In this document: positions 35,717 through 48,227 of the stretch, one piece after another
Layout of the letters: every line of letters begins with the position of its first letter
How positions within the stretch are numbered: position 1 is the stretch's first letter
NCBI RefSeq assembly: GCF_046630445.1
Contig: NC_092335.1
Coordinates: forward strand, 5,747,501-5,811,500
DNA from: Rutidosis leptorrhynchoides
Taxonomy: Eukaryota; Streptophyta; Magnoliopsida; Asterales; Asteraceae
DNA length: 64,000 bases
Direction of reading: 5' to 3'
The notes under the pieces: generated by a model
Database searches by the model: none
What the model was told of the DNA's origin: nothing
The model's input: the letters and a program-made list of their open reading frames with translations, nothing else
Made by a program: the position numbers and the translations under genes

Positions 35717-38487
35717 ATGAGTTTAAGTTATACTATGTATATAAATGTATATAAATATAATATACTAGGACTTTTTGACATTTTTCAAACAATATTTAAG
35801 AAAGTGGATATGAACATAGTATATACAATTAGTAAAAAGAGCCGAGGTTAATAACTAATAAGTGAGTTATATACTTCATTTTTATTTATTATTTTATTAT
35901 AAGTGTCTACTTACTTTTTGTATTTAAGAAGTCTCAATATACTCAACAATTAAATGTGTTCTCACTCTACAAGATTAGGCTCTCATTAATTAAAATATAA
36001 AGTGAACACTATAAATCTCAAAAAAAAAAAAATGATATGACACTGAAACGCTACATTTTCAAAATTTGATATGGTGAAAGTGCTACACGCAATTTTTATT
36101 ACACTTTAATATGTTAGTAGCTTCAGTGGCTGAAGCAATAATTAATTTTATCGGGGTGAATCTTTTTTTAAAAGCGTAGCATTTTTTTTGGAAAAATATG
36201 AAGGTTTTTGGACAAAATATAGAGATTTTTGGGCATAATACGGAGGCTTTTGAGCAAAATACGGAGAATTTAGGGCAAAATATGAAGACGTTTGGAAAAA
36301 AAAATTCACTCGGAGCAAAATCGAAAAGTTCAAATTTTTTGCATTAAAAATTACTCGTACAAACTTACTGCGCCCCACCTTACCCCCACATATTTCCGCC
36401 CGTGAGTAGCTTGTATATGCTACGCTATCTTTATGTTGAATAGTATATTTATACTCGTATAATATAGTGAACAAACTATTTCTTTTAGAAAACACAAACA
36501 TTAAATTACGCAAAGATGAAGGCCAAACCATACATGATGCGTACCGGTTCATAACAATAAGCGTAACAAAGAGACAAACAAGCAACAGAACATAGGTCCA
36601 ACGAAACTAAAAACTAGACAAAATCAAACTACAAAGTAAACATCTTAACCGAGAAAAAATAAAAACAAGAAGACTTCACATAATCAACAAACTCCATGGC
36701 CAGATTAAATGCCTTTTACCGGACAAGAATCTTCCCATAACCGAGTTAAAATGCTACATTTTTATAGATAGAAACAGTAAATTAACAAAGTTACATATCT
36801 CGAAAGTTTGTGAACCATCATATTAATATATCTTATAGAAAGAGTTACTTTTAATCTCAAGCTACATGCAAGTTTTCAACGACAATATGAATAAATAATT
36901 CAGTGGCTATAAACCCAAATAATTTGTGTAGACGCGGAGACAATAGGAGACCGAGGGGTGGTCAGCCTTTTCTAAGGCTAGAATAAAGCATAAATCTCAA
37001 TTGTATATTATGTTCAAATAATTATAAGTCTCCTCGAATGATCAAGTCTCAAATGTATTATTATGTCCAACTAATTGTTAATTAACTGGCTCAATTGTCT
37101 ATGACTCATATAATTTACAAACTACGCATTATCACTTTAAATATTAGTTTGTTTTACATTATTATTATTTAGAAAAATATAAATATAATACATATTTATC
37201 GAATAAGTCACTCTCATCTTCAAATCTTGACTTCGCCTCTGAATTTATGTAAATTATGACTACATTATATTATAATATGTGAAATATAAAAATGAAAATA
37301 TTGACTTATTCCATTACGATTATATATGTTGCTTGTTTCCATAAATAACCAGAGTTGGCAACATTAAGACGTGTTGATAATCACAAACGACGTGAGCCCA
37401 ACAAAATTCTATTATTCCAACTTATTATTTTTTATTGTTTCATTTATTTGGTTGGCAGCAAGCTAGTCAGGATATAATTGTTGAAGGTAGTCAGGATATA
37501 ATTGTTGAAGGTATCTAATAGAAATTAACATTTACGAATATAAGTATTCAATATCAACTAGTTTCCATTGACTAGTTGAGGCTAAATTATGAGCAACTTA
37601 TCATAGAGGAATAATAAAACGATACAACATTTGATGTACATTATGAAATATAACTTTTTGGTTAAGATTCAAAATAACAACATTGTCTATCACGATTAAC
37701 GTAAATATGCCACTATGGAAATGATATATAAAGATGATAATTTAACGGTGTACCCTATGGTCGCATATATAAGATAGCTCTTATAGGACGAAAAAGCAAA
37801 AAAGATACACAAGAGCCATGAAAATAAAGGTTAAAAGCATTTTTTTTTGCATCAATACGTTTAACGGTTTCCGTCAAAAAATATCAAACAAATAACAAAT
37901 CAGGTCACCCAGCGTTTTTAGTAAACCCTCCAGGCCGCTCTCATTGCTAAAGCCCTAAATTAAATATCCATGTACAAAGCGCGTAAGTGACATACACGCC
38001 ACGTCAGCATAAAGCTCAAGGTCGCTAACACTCTTTTCGTATAAATTAATCAATGACAACGTGACATGTGTCTTCAAACAATCCGGAGACCCCGGACGCC
38101 TATAAATAGGACAACCGGGCCATCATATTTCGGACATTTGGGCTTGTGGCAGAGAACACATTTTTTCTCTCTCATTAGAACAGCAGCACGCTAGACGGAC
38201 CAACTCAGAGTTTGGCTCCGCAAGATTGACTTAAGCCACGCCACGATTTATATAATGTGAATCTAGGTCTACACAAACGTTGTTTGAAGTGTAAACAGAT
38301 AATTGACAATCCACCCCGCTAAAGAGTTTTAGACCCTATACTTGTGCTTATAACCGCTAGTCGGAAATAGGTACAAACAATATTATTGATATATGATATG
38401 ATTAATATTTAAAACAACACTTTTACTTTTATTGGAGAGCATAAATGATCGACATATATAATTTGATTAACTATAACTCGTATAGGT
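35717..38487. other. AT-rich intergenic DNA without a recognised gene
   Basis: No convincing coding region. Visible items are a degenerate array of about five 21-bp units (36199-36300, words like GGTTTTTGGACAAAATA), a perfect 24-bp tandem duplication (37464-37511, unit TAGTCAGGATATAATTGTTG plus 4 bases) and a GC-richer promoter-like block near 37960-38350. The minus-strand frame over the 21-bp array gives repeated YFAQKP-like peptides that only reflect the DNA repeat. Confidence 0.6.
38095..38165 (+). promoter_or_regulatory. TATA-box block, probably a decayed LTR or promoter relic
   Basis: GGACGCCTATAAATAGGACA contains a near-ideal TATA box. It is followed about 60 bp later by a CT-rich tract (TTTTTTCTCTCTCATT). 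Upstream are ACGT-core elements (GCCACGTCAGC, CAACGTGACATG). No ORF follows. The layout resembles an LTR U3-R junction, but I find no partner copy here. Confidence 0.4.
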
Positions 38488-38492
38488 GTTAG

Positions 38493-38967
38493 TGTTAGGA
38501 ATTCGATAGGCCCTAACAAGACAGGTGATTCATCAAACCACCAAACTCACAAACGACAAACGATTAATAAAGCTAGAACGATAAATAAAAACGATAAACG
38601 ACACAGGGTATTTAACGTGGTTATATCCCAACTTCAAAACACGGAGAAAGGTTTACTCCACGGGCGCAAACCAGATATTTTTCTACTATTAATTGTGTGC
38701 ACACATTACAATGAGGCTAGGGGTTACAATTTATAGGAAGAGTTAAACTTGTCCACCAAGTTACACTTGTCCTTCAAGCAAAAGACATTCCATAAATATC
38801 TATTACTTGCTCCATACTCCATTCCTACTAGAAGAATCAATTAAGGCAAGAGAATCTCTACGATTTGTTCACCAAGTCAAGCTTCCTACAACTTGTTCAC
38901 CAAGTCAAGCGCCTTGTTCATCAAGTCACGTCTTGTTTCTTTGATCAAATTCTTCACACCTTCAACA
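38493..38967 (-). repeat. 3' LTR of element F
   Basis: On the plus strand it reads TGTTAGGAATTCGATAGG to CACCTTCAACA. It is the same length as 54024-54498, with about 16 differences. Confidence 0.88.
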
Positions 38968-40743
38968 ATCTCCCACTTGAAAACTTTGAGCAAACTCTTC
39001 ACTACTCAACAATCTCCCAGTTGAAGATTTTGAACAAACCCCGAACATCAATCTCCATTCCATCCAAGAACGTAAAACCACCATTATACCGCCAAACTCC
39101 ATTTGGGACACGCGCACTCATCACATACGTCGAATGAGTAGACTTTCGATACAAGGTCTTCAAAACTACTTATCTGAACTAGAAACTAATAACCGCCTCA
39201 ACTGTCAATGTTGTTCAAACACCCATAGCAACTCCCGATCTCCTCTCAGCTACGACTTTTGATACCGCAGGAATCAAACATCTGGGTCACGCCGCTCTTC
39301 CACACCAGAGGGAAGGAAGTCTTTTGACATCAAAACCGCTAAGCTTCAACCCGATCTCTAGTTACTAACTTGGGTACTCTCGGTTTCCAGCACCATCATC
39401 TTCTTACACAAGAAGATCAATTGAAGTATGCGAAACTTCAATTACAGGATTATTTCATGAGACAACACTGCCTCACCCATCTCTCTAGACACGTCCAATC
39501 CAGAAGCCCGTGTCAATAATCATTCGTACAGAATTTTCGTCTATCTATGATTTCCTTTTACCAGCAATCAAAAAACCTAATAGACGCCTTTGTAGACTAA
39601 TTATCAAGGCTCCAATGAGAACGATATCACAACCTTGAAATCTACCACTTTGGACTTATTCCCGCTTTCATGCTGGTATACTGACCCATCGTTATAACTC
39701 TGAATTTCACAAACTCATCTTCTCATTCCCAAGCACGCTCCCACTGTATGAATAAGAAATAATTTGCGGCTACCCAAGAAGAATCTAGTTCTGTGATGAC
39801 CCGGAAATTTTTGACCAAATTTAAACTTAATCTTTAATATTTCCGACACGATAAACAAAGTCTGTAAAGTTGAATCTCAAAATTTTTGAACTATTCAATT
39901 ACCATTCGATTGTTCTCAACGATTCGCGAACAATTATAGGTAAATAGATACATATATATACCATAACTTGAAAATGTAACAAAGTGTTGAGTATATGATA
40001 CTGTGCATTAAACTTATTGGTTTGATTATCTGATTGATATATTTAGATACAGAGTTAAAAAATTATGCCAAACGATTGAATTAAAAGATAATTATTGAGT
40101 CCCTTAAAGATTATGATATTATTACGGGTCTCTGTTGTAAGGTCCACGTTGATTTGGGAAATCATTCATTCTTAACGGTATTCGGAATAAATGGTAAAGT
40201 GTTTGTTTAAATAACGTAATTTGGACACATACGATAATAAGGAATATCAACTGTTGGAATTAGATATATGAATAACTTGCGATATGTATTTTAAAACGTG
40301 TTTATTAATATCGAAAATATATATTTAACAATACGATAAAATATAATATTAACTTGGTCATAAAAACGAATTGTTATTATATATATATTAACAAATAGCG
40401 AGACGATGATTTATAGAAGTAAATGATCAAAATACTCGAAAGTTTAAGATATACTTTGAGTGGTATAGTTTAGGGATAATTTAAGGTTATATTTTGACAA
40501 AGGTACGTGACACGAAATGTAAAATACAAGTTTTCTCAGCGTACGAAAGGACATTTGAACAACCGGAACCGGGACATAAGTCGAGTGATGACGTACGACT
40601 TATCGGAACAAAAATTACAAGTCAACTATGCATGTGAATTTAATATAATATATAATTAATTATATAAATTAAATATATTATATATATTATATAAAATTAT
40701 GTCCACAAACAAAAAGTTAAAAGTTTGTGAGCTGGATCAGAGG

Positions 40744-40820
40744 GCCATGCGATCGCATGGCCTTGAAGCACAAATCCCATGTTATCGCATGGGGTGCTTT
40801 TTCAGAAAAGGTACTATAAA
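40744..40820 (+). promoter_or_regulatory. Palindrome pair and TATA box of LTR G
   Basis: GGCCATGCGATCGCATGGCC is a perfect 20-bp palindrome (about 40743-40762). A degenerate second copy, CCCATGTTATCGCATGGGG, lies 15 bp on, and ACTATAAATTC follows about 20 bp later. This is the same layout as in D and C. Confidence 0.65.
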
Positions 40821-40886
40821 TTCAATTGTTTTGCTCGAACATCACACACACTTACACAGATATAGATATATACTCCGTAATATTTA

Positions 40887-40923
<37 letters not shown>

Positions 40924-41740
40924 ATTATTATTATAATTATTATAATTATTATTATTAAAGATTAATATTAATATTAATCTTATTATTATCAGTAGTATTA
41001 ATATTATTTTTATTAGTATTATACATAAAATACTACGACGAGGTCATGTTCAAACGATTTCAAAAATGATTTTCGAGTGAATTAAAGCTAAGGAAATTAT
41101 GGGTTATTGCCAAGGAGGTTATGGGTAATGTTCGGGGGTATAATTGTGAATTAAACTTAGTGTTTATCATCTCCGTTACGTCTACGTACTTTTCTACAAT
41201 ATTGAATCTCAATATTAATACGTAAGCATTTATATTTTATATTTTATAAATTAATAGTGTATACATACTAGTGCTCGAGTGTATATATATATACATGCTT
41301 GTATGCTAAATTTCGTCATTAAACAGTTTATAATAAATTACTAATTAAATACATATATTACGGGTAAAAGGTATATGATATACATGTTTTCGGAAAGCTG
41401 GCGAAAAATCAATAACTTTTCATTTAGATATCGAATAGTTTCGAGGAACGAATCAAAAGATATGGTCAACTGAATTATAATTGACATTAATTGGAATTGC
41501 TTTTTGAATCTGCAATTAATACTTAAACAACTTGTTTACGAGATTGATAAAATGGATTTTTGAATATTACCAACCGAGTAAATGAATCCTTATATAAGGT
41601 ACGTCTCGTTTGTTGAACTATTGTCAAAATTGACTTTTTGAAACAACTTTGAATAACTTTTGTATGTCAATTTCGAGCATTAGGATTGTGATACACTATG
41701 ACCTGACCTAGCTTGATAGACATTTATTGACCAACATATG

Positions 41741-43044
41741 TGTGATGACCCAGAAATTTCGACTAAATTTAAACTTAATCTTTGTATGATTAACATTTCC
41801 GACACGATAAGCAAAGTCTGTAAAACTGAATCTCAAAATTTTTGAATTACTTTTATATATTTAAATACCCTTCGGTTGTTTTCGACGATTCGCGAACAAT
41901 TATATGTAAATAGATACATATATACTATAACATGAAAAGGTAACAATGTATTAATTGTTTGATACCGTACATTAAACTTATTGGTTTAAATATCTATTTG
42001 AATGTATATGATAAGTTGAAATATTTATTATTAAAATTTATTTATAAATAACTTCCAATGTGTATTTAAAAACTGATTTATGTATATTAAAAAGATATAT
42101 ACATATATATAATAAACGATAGTAACATTCGTTTATTGATTCAATTGATATTTAGATAAGTTAACTAAAGCGTTTAAGATGAACCAGTTAAACACTAATT
42201 TGTTACAGTGTTTTCAAATTGCCACATTACTCAAAATGCTACAGTGTTTTCGAAAATCACTATTTGCTACAGTGAAATTGACTTTGCTACAGTAACTTTG
42301 CTACAGTAAAACGCTATTATAAAAATGTATTTTAACAAATAGCGAGACGATGATTTATAGAAGTAAATGACCAAAACACTCGAAAGTTTAAGATACACTT
42401 TGAGTGATATAATTAAGGGATAATTTAAGGCTATTGATAAGGCTAAAAAGGAACATATATTTCATAGCATTATCCCCCAAGAAAGACAGGATTTTAGTTG
42501 TAATTGTTCCATATTCAAGTAATATTCGTTTATATTTAATAAGTGCGAAGACAAAAGGCGAAAACGAAGAATTGAAGACGGAAATGTCCAAAATGCTCAA
42601 ATGTACAAGATACAATTAAAAAGGTTCAAATTATTGATGAAGAACGTCTAAAAATGACAAGAGTACAAGTTGCGGAACGCAAAGTACACGATATAAAATA
42701 GTACGCAAGGACGTCTGAAAATCCAGAACCGGGACCCGAGTCAAGAAGAAACGCCCGACGCAACGGACCAAAAATATCTAGTCTACTATGCACAAGAATA
42801 AAATATAATATATAAATAATTATATTAATTATTTATATATTTATATTTATTTTATATTATGTCGACAAGCTAGGAGCCAAAACAATGTGAGCTGTCCCTG
42901 GTCCTCATGCGAGTCGCATGGCCAGAAGGCCATTTCCATGCGAGTCGCATGACTCCAGATTTCAGGCCAGGTACTATAAATTCAGGTGTTTTGCTCGAAT
43001 GAAAAATCACACACACATACTCAAATATATATTACTCCGTATAA

Positions 43045-43124
<80 letters not shown>

Positions 43125-44651
43125 AAGATTATTATTAATCTTATTATTTTTATTATTAGTGTTATTATTTTTGCAAAACAAAAATAATAATGTACATAAA
43201 ATATTAAGACGAAGTGCTGTCCAAGTAATTTTCAAAACGAGTTCCCAAGCGAGCTAGAGCTAAGGAAAATATGGGTTATTACCAAGGAGGTAATGGGTAA
43301 TGTTCGGGGATATTTTTGTGAAGCAAACCTCGTGTTTATAATCTCCGATGCGTCTAAGTGCTTTCCTACAATATTGTATATCAATATTAAACAGTGAGTT
43401 TCATTGATCCCTTTTTACACATATTTTTTGGGCTGAGAATACATGCGCTGTTTTATGAAATGAATACAAAAACTCCAACTGATTTGTGTGAGTTTCATAT
43501 GATCCCTTTTTCTCTTTACATTTTTGGGCTGAGAATACATGCAATGCTTTTATATCTGTTTTACTAAATGGATACAAATACTAAAACTGATTTTGTGTGA
43601 GTTTCATAAGATCCCTTTTACTCTCTACATTTTTGGGCTGAGAATACATGCAAATGCTTTATTAACCGATATACAATATTTATATGCGTGAGTTTCATTT
43701 GCTCCCTTTTTAATTGCTTTTGCAATATATATTTTTGGGCTGAGAATACATGCACTTTATTTTAAACACAATGGATACAAGTACATACTAAATTCTACAC
43801 TGAGTTTGAACCGAAAATCCCTTAGCTTTGGTAACTAGTAACTGCCAGTTATAAGAACTGGTGGGCGCGAGTAGTAGTATATGGATCCATAGGGCTTGAC
43901 ATCCCCGTCCGAGCTAGAGCACTAGCCTTTTAACGGACGTATGCTATTTGAGAAGCGTACACGTTGGTTTGCGTGTATTATTAAGATGATTATACAAAGG
44001 GTACAAATTATATATACGTTAAAGTTTAGTTACCAGGGTGCTCAACTTTGTAGAACCGATTGATAAACGTTTCGGATGAAACAACTGAAATCTTGTGATC
44101 CCCTTTTATGTAAAACCTATTGATAAACGTTTCGGATGAAACAACTGAAATCTTGTGATCCCCCTTTTATGTAAAACCTATTGATAAACGTTTTGAATAA
44201 AACAACTGAACTTTTGTAATCCACATTGATATACGGATTATGTGTAATATTAAAACTATGAACTCACCAACCTTTGTGTTGACACTTGAAGCATGTTTAT
44301 TCTCAGGTTTCCTAGAAGTCTTCCGCTGTTTGCTTATATGTTAGACAAGCTATGTGCATGGAGTCATACATGGCATATTTTTCAAGGAAACGTTGCATTC
44401 ACCAAATCATCACCATGTATCTTATTTTGACTGTACTGTCAACGGAAGTACTATTGTAAACTATTATTTACAGTGATTGTCTATATGTAGAAATCATCAG
44501 ATGTTGAAAACCTTTGATTTAAATATTCATTTATGGTGTGCCTTTTCAAAAGAATGCAATGTTTACAAAACGTATCATATAGAGGTCAAATACCTCGCAA
44601 TGAAATCAATGAATGACGTATTGTCCATATGGATTTGGAGCGATCGTCACA
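41741..44651 (+). repeat. 5' LTR of element C
   Basis: Starts TGTGATGACCCAG and ends GCGATCGTCACA. In order it holds a CTACAGT-rich cluster (42203-42310), the block shared with the J LTR (about 42435-42810), palindromes CATGCGAGTCGCATG (42906 and 42937), TATA (about 42973) and the ATT microsatellite (43045-43121). Next come four ~100-bp units built on GTGAGTTTCAT...GGGCTGAGAATACATGC (from about 43394 to 43760) and three ~60-bp units (about 44060-44225). The splice-acceptor-like block is near 44255-44310. Confidence 0.9.
42906..42980 (+). promoter_or_regulatory. Palindrome pair and TATA box of the C LTR
   Basis: CATGCGAGTCGCATGG (42906-42921) and CCATGCGAGTCGCATG (42936-42951) are followed by GTACTATAAATTC (about 42971). 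Repeated unchanged in the 3' LTR near 49407-49480. Likely core promoter of the element. Confidence 0.65.
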
Positions 44652-44653
44652 GT

Positions 44654-44665
44654 TGGTATCAGAGC
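44654..44665 (+). other. Primer binding site of element C
   Basis: TGGTATCAGAGC lies three bases after the 5' LTR. The next ~90 bp (GTTGGTCTTAGCGAACCAGA, then TTGCATTAGTGTGTCTAACTG) are nearly the same as in element A from 8172. Confidence 0.9.
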
Positions 44666-45061
44666 GTTGGTCTTAGCGAACCAGAATTTGCATTAGTGTG
44701 TCTAACTGGTTATTGTTAGGATACATTAGTGAGTCTGGACTTCGACCATGTCTGCATGATAAAAGTTGTTGCTTATAATTTTTTTGTTAGAAATTACCTG
44801 CTTATCATTCCTTGTGTGGAAAATTACCTGCTTATCATTTGTAGTCTAGACACACCTTATTGCATGGATTGAATGACTAGTGTATAGACAAAATGAATAT
44901 CTTAGCGTATCTGTTACTGTTACCTTTACTTGACAGTTTCCGAAAGTTTCTCCGTAATTTACGGATCCTTTGTACTATATAAAGGTATTCTATGTAATTA
45001 GAATATCATCCGATATCCGAAAATCATTTCACATCGAAAATTATTTATCTAACCGTGTAAG

Positions 45062-45559
45062 ATGAATTCTGCAAGTAATTCGAGTTCTTCGGATTCCGAT
45101 ATGAATTTCCACCTGAGTTCCGAAAGCAGTGTAACCGGAATGAATCAACCAATCAGTCATCACCAATTCTGGATGAATTGGGGATGGGTTCGTAATCAAC
45201 TTAATCAATGGAGACAAGAGGAAGGCGATCCTTTCCACCAACCGAATTCACCTCTTAGTGAGGAACCTGAGGCACTTACCGGCGAACCCGTTCGAAACAC
45301 TATCTTTACCCTCATTTCCAGGATATTTCGCAACGATTATATGATAACTAGAATTTTAAACTTTATTCATCCTCTCGTACCAACCGCCAATCATCCCGGA
45401 ATAATAGAAGAAGTTAACGAGCTTCGCGCTCGAGTTGTGGCTTTGGAGAATATGATGCACAATTTGCAGGCATCACAGGCAGCACCAGTAGCACCACCAG
45501 AACCAGCAGCACAACCAACAACGGTACCAGTACCGACAACAACAACATCCGCAACGTAA
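45062..45559 (+). CDS. Pre-gag ORF of element C: Ser/Asp-rich head, coiled coil, Pro/Ala/Thr-rich tail; function unknown
   Basis: The only sizeable open frame in element C, 165 codons, in the same place as the pre-gag ORF of element A. It opens with a serine/aspartate-rich stretch (NSSSSDSDMN). A tryptophan-rich middle follows (QFWMNWGWVRNQLNQW, about residues 36-51), then a hydrophobic helix-like part (about 78-105). Next is a probable coiled coil (IIEEVNELRARVVALENMMH, about 117-136) and a Pro/Ala/Thr-rich end. I recognise no known domain. Its openness in an element otherwise without coding capacity suggests selection or recent descent from a coding element. A multimerising protein is a guess from the coiled coil. 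Confidence 0.55.
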   Translation: MNSASNSSSSDSDMNFHLSSESSVTGMNQPISHHQFWMNWGWVRNQLNQWRQEEGDPFHQPNSPLSEEPEALTGEPVRNTIFTLISRIFRNDYMITRILNFIHPLVPTANHPGIIEEVNELRARVVALENMMHNLQASQAAPVAPPEPAAQPTTVPVPTTTTSAT

Positions 45560-45858
45560 ACCTTAACCTCACAATCTGTCCCACGAGTATCAACCTCATA
45601 CGCACCGTAGACACCGAAGAATACTAATAACCATAAACGATGAAGTATTAATTCATAACTTCATTGGAGAAATATCCTGCGACGATTATGTAATCTTTAA
45701 TATAGAAGAGATTATTCGTTTCTAGTTCCAACCGAAAATCAAATGAGTTTAATAACTCATTAAATCTATATTACATCTGAAGGAAATATACATACATATA
45801 TTTTCATAAAGATTGTAATTGAAAATCCTTTTGTACAAACTGTTAATGATGAGAATAT

Positions 45859-45882
45859 TTTAACGGGTAGGTAATACCCTAG
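45859..45882 (+). other. Polypurine-like hairpin motif in the leader of C
   Basis: TTTAACGGGTAGGTAATACC plus CTAG matches the motif at 9031-9052 in element A and the sequence abutting both elements' 3' LTRs. Confidence 0.7.
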
Positions 45883-48206
45883 AAATATATAAATTCCACA
45901 TTAATATGTTACACTATACATTCTTCAATTCTGATTCAGCAATCATTAACTATACTGCTCAAACCTATAGATATACGTATCTGTTCATCGCAGAATAACC
46001 ATTTTCATTCAATTTCATATTCTGATTTCGATAGATCAGAATCCAAGTCAAGATTAAATGAAAAACATCACTCTTAGATTCCTACATCTTTCAAAACCAT
46101 GCTTCGAAACCCATGCTTTGAATTCAGAACAGTACTAGAACATCATATGATTATATTTTGCGTTCAAACCCATCGAAATTCTTGGAAACACTTCAACTAA
46201 TGAACAAACGAGAAGACAAACCAACTACACGATATCTACGAGAAGAAAGATTTGTACTTATAATCATACATCTGGAAAGCTCTCGAAACCTAAGTAAAAC
46301 TTTAACACGTATCTGTGATAAATCCTTCGGCATTATTATTACTGAAAATAATCTTACAATTCCTTTTCAAGTATCCAGTTTTGTCACAACTTCAGCAAGT
46401 CAACTTCATTTGGATAAGCCTTAATTAAACCTTGACATATAGGATTACCCTTTCTATTGTTGTTACCGGGGAACCTTTTATATCCCATCATATTAGCAGT
46501 AAATGTACCAGCGACTCCGTCACTCTGCTATTTGAAACTCTCCGGAAATCACTATATATACATTGAAACCCTATCATGTACTCATCCACATCTTGTAACA
46601 ATAGTTGCCATTCCAACTATCGGGAATTTGCAATCAGTATTTTGAAATCTTGCAGCACGTCTACGCCAACAGTTATATGTGTACATATAACATCTACCTC
46701 CTCGAATTACATACTTCGAATGTGAAGTTTTTGAAAAACACCCCAAACTATGAAACTAGTTCTCTGAAATTGGAACAATGCTGATGAAGCAGCAAAAACT
46801 GTAAACGACCTTAACAGTCAAAAGTTTGATGATAAAGAATAATATGGTGGTAAAGCTGAGAAAAAGAGAAGGTTTGAAACTGGAAAACGGATTGAGCAAA
46901 GTATGAAGGAGGGTTGTGGATAAATTACAAAGACTAAACCTGCCTTCAAAGAATACAAATGATTCAGTATCTGCTGAAGTCATTAACGAATACCTTGCTC
47001 CTGATACTAAACCCCTACGGACAATATTCTTCATCATCCTTCGATATTAGAAATTCTAAGATATTATCATATCTTTCATTATAAATATCTTCGATATTTC
47101 TGAAGATATCTTCATAACTATTATCATCCGAAATTATTTATCTCTTCACGCTATCTGTGTTACATCATAAAAGAAACTATTTTAGTTTCTAATTTCTGAA
47201 AATTTTGAAAAATGGATGTTTTTGAAGTAGTGTTGGGAACTGAAGCATGAGTTAGTATAATATAATGACACTTGATCAACGTGATTATATTACAGTAAGT
47301 CATGCTGAGTTTCTAATGGAACGTGATAAAGGTTCACAGATCCCACCCTCATAATGAACCATGTTACATAACTCTTTTATTCTATTTAACCTCTAAACAT
47401 ATCAAGAAAATATTTTCTTGATGATTCGGTCTTTTCCGGATATTCTGGTAATTTGACAAATCAAGATCGTGCCATTACGATTACCTTCTTAGAACATTAA
47501 CTATGTTCATTCTGAAATGTATAGCTACGAATTCTGGACCAGTATCCGCTTGACTTAAGGTCGGGAAGAGAAAACGAAAGCATGAAGCTCCGAAATATAA
47601 TGGAAAATAAAAGCCAGATAAAAACACATAAATTTACAAACCGTGTATATCAATGCGTATAGCAATATAAAGACACGGGAGAATGATAAATACAACTATC
47701 CCTAGAGCATAATAGAAATAAACAGATTCTTCTGGTGGGAGCTGGAAAAGAAGGATGAGTGTGGCAAACGTCAATATTAGGTCAAGAACCAGAACTGGAT
47801 TAAACATTTTCACAATCTTTTGAATGTATTAATTGGGAAAGAAAGTAGGAGTGGTGAAAATAAATGAAACGGAAGAGGTCAATTTATAGCGAAATATCAG
47901 ACATAGCAATCGAGGTAGATTACGCATTTAATCAAAGGAAATCATAATTTCCTTAATTCCCGAAGAATCAAATCTTATTTAGATAATGAAGATTTTCTAT
48001 TCCTTAAATTCCGGAAATCAATCGTTACTACATCAAGAGATAAGACGCATCTCTATTCTCCATTTCACTCAATTACGATAACTTCTCTTATAAGCTCTGA
48101 GTAATTGGATTGTTTTATCCATATTACTCAACGGTAATAAAATTCTATTTATCAACTCATATTCGTCATGAAAACATTTTTATTGTTAGCCATGACGACC
48201 TCACTC
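45883..48206 (+). other. Interior of C without gag-pol
   Basis: About 2.3 kb holding the PABP fragment but no retroviral motif (no zinc knuckle, DTGA/DSGA, YIDD or integrase zinc module) in any frame. A small frame at 46158-46424 has no recognisable features. Origin of most of this stretch is unknown; it is a candidate for further captured host DNA. Confidence 0.6.
46768..47038 (+). pseudogene. Captured, degenerate fragment of a poly(A)-binding protein (PABP) gene
   Basis: Translation gives NNADEAAKTVNDLNSQKFDD, then KE, YGGKAEKK and IEQSMKE. These match in order the end of RRM2 and the linker to RRM3 of plant cytoplasmic poly(A)-binding proteins (ENADDAAKAVEALNGKKFDD, KEWYVGKAQKK, and a conserved EQSMKE-type linker). 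Further on, SVSAEVINEY and a following AP...YGT-like stretch fit the start of RRM3. Several stops and frame changes make it non-coding. It is in the same orientation as element C and between its polypurine-like motifs, so it was presumably picked up by an ancestor of C. Host source gene not in the window. Confidence 0.72.
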
Positions 48207-48227
48207 AAATTTCGGGACGAAATTTCT

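Noticed and set aside
36148-36585. 145-codon minus-strand frame
   Set aside because: Its YFAQKP-type repeats come from a degenerate 21-bp DNA array, and the rest has no protein character.
38095-38165. Promoter of a host gene at the TATA block
   Set aside because: No ORF or splice pattern follows before element F. The block looks more like an LTR relic.
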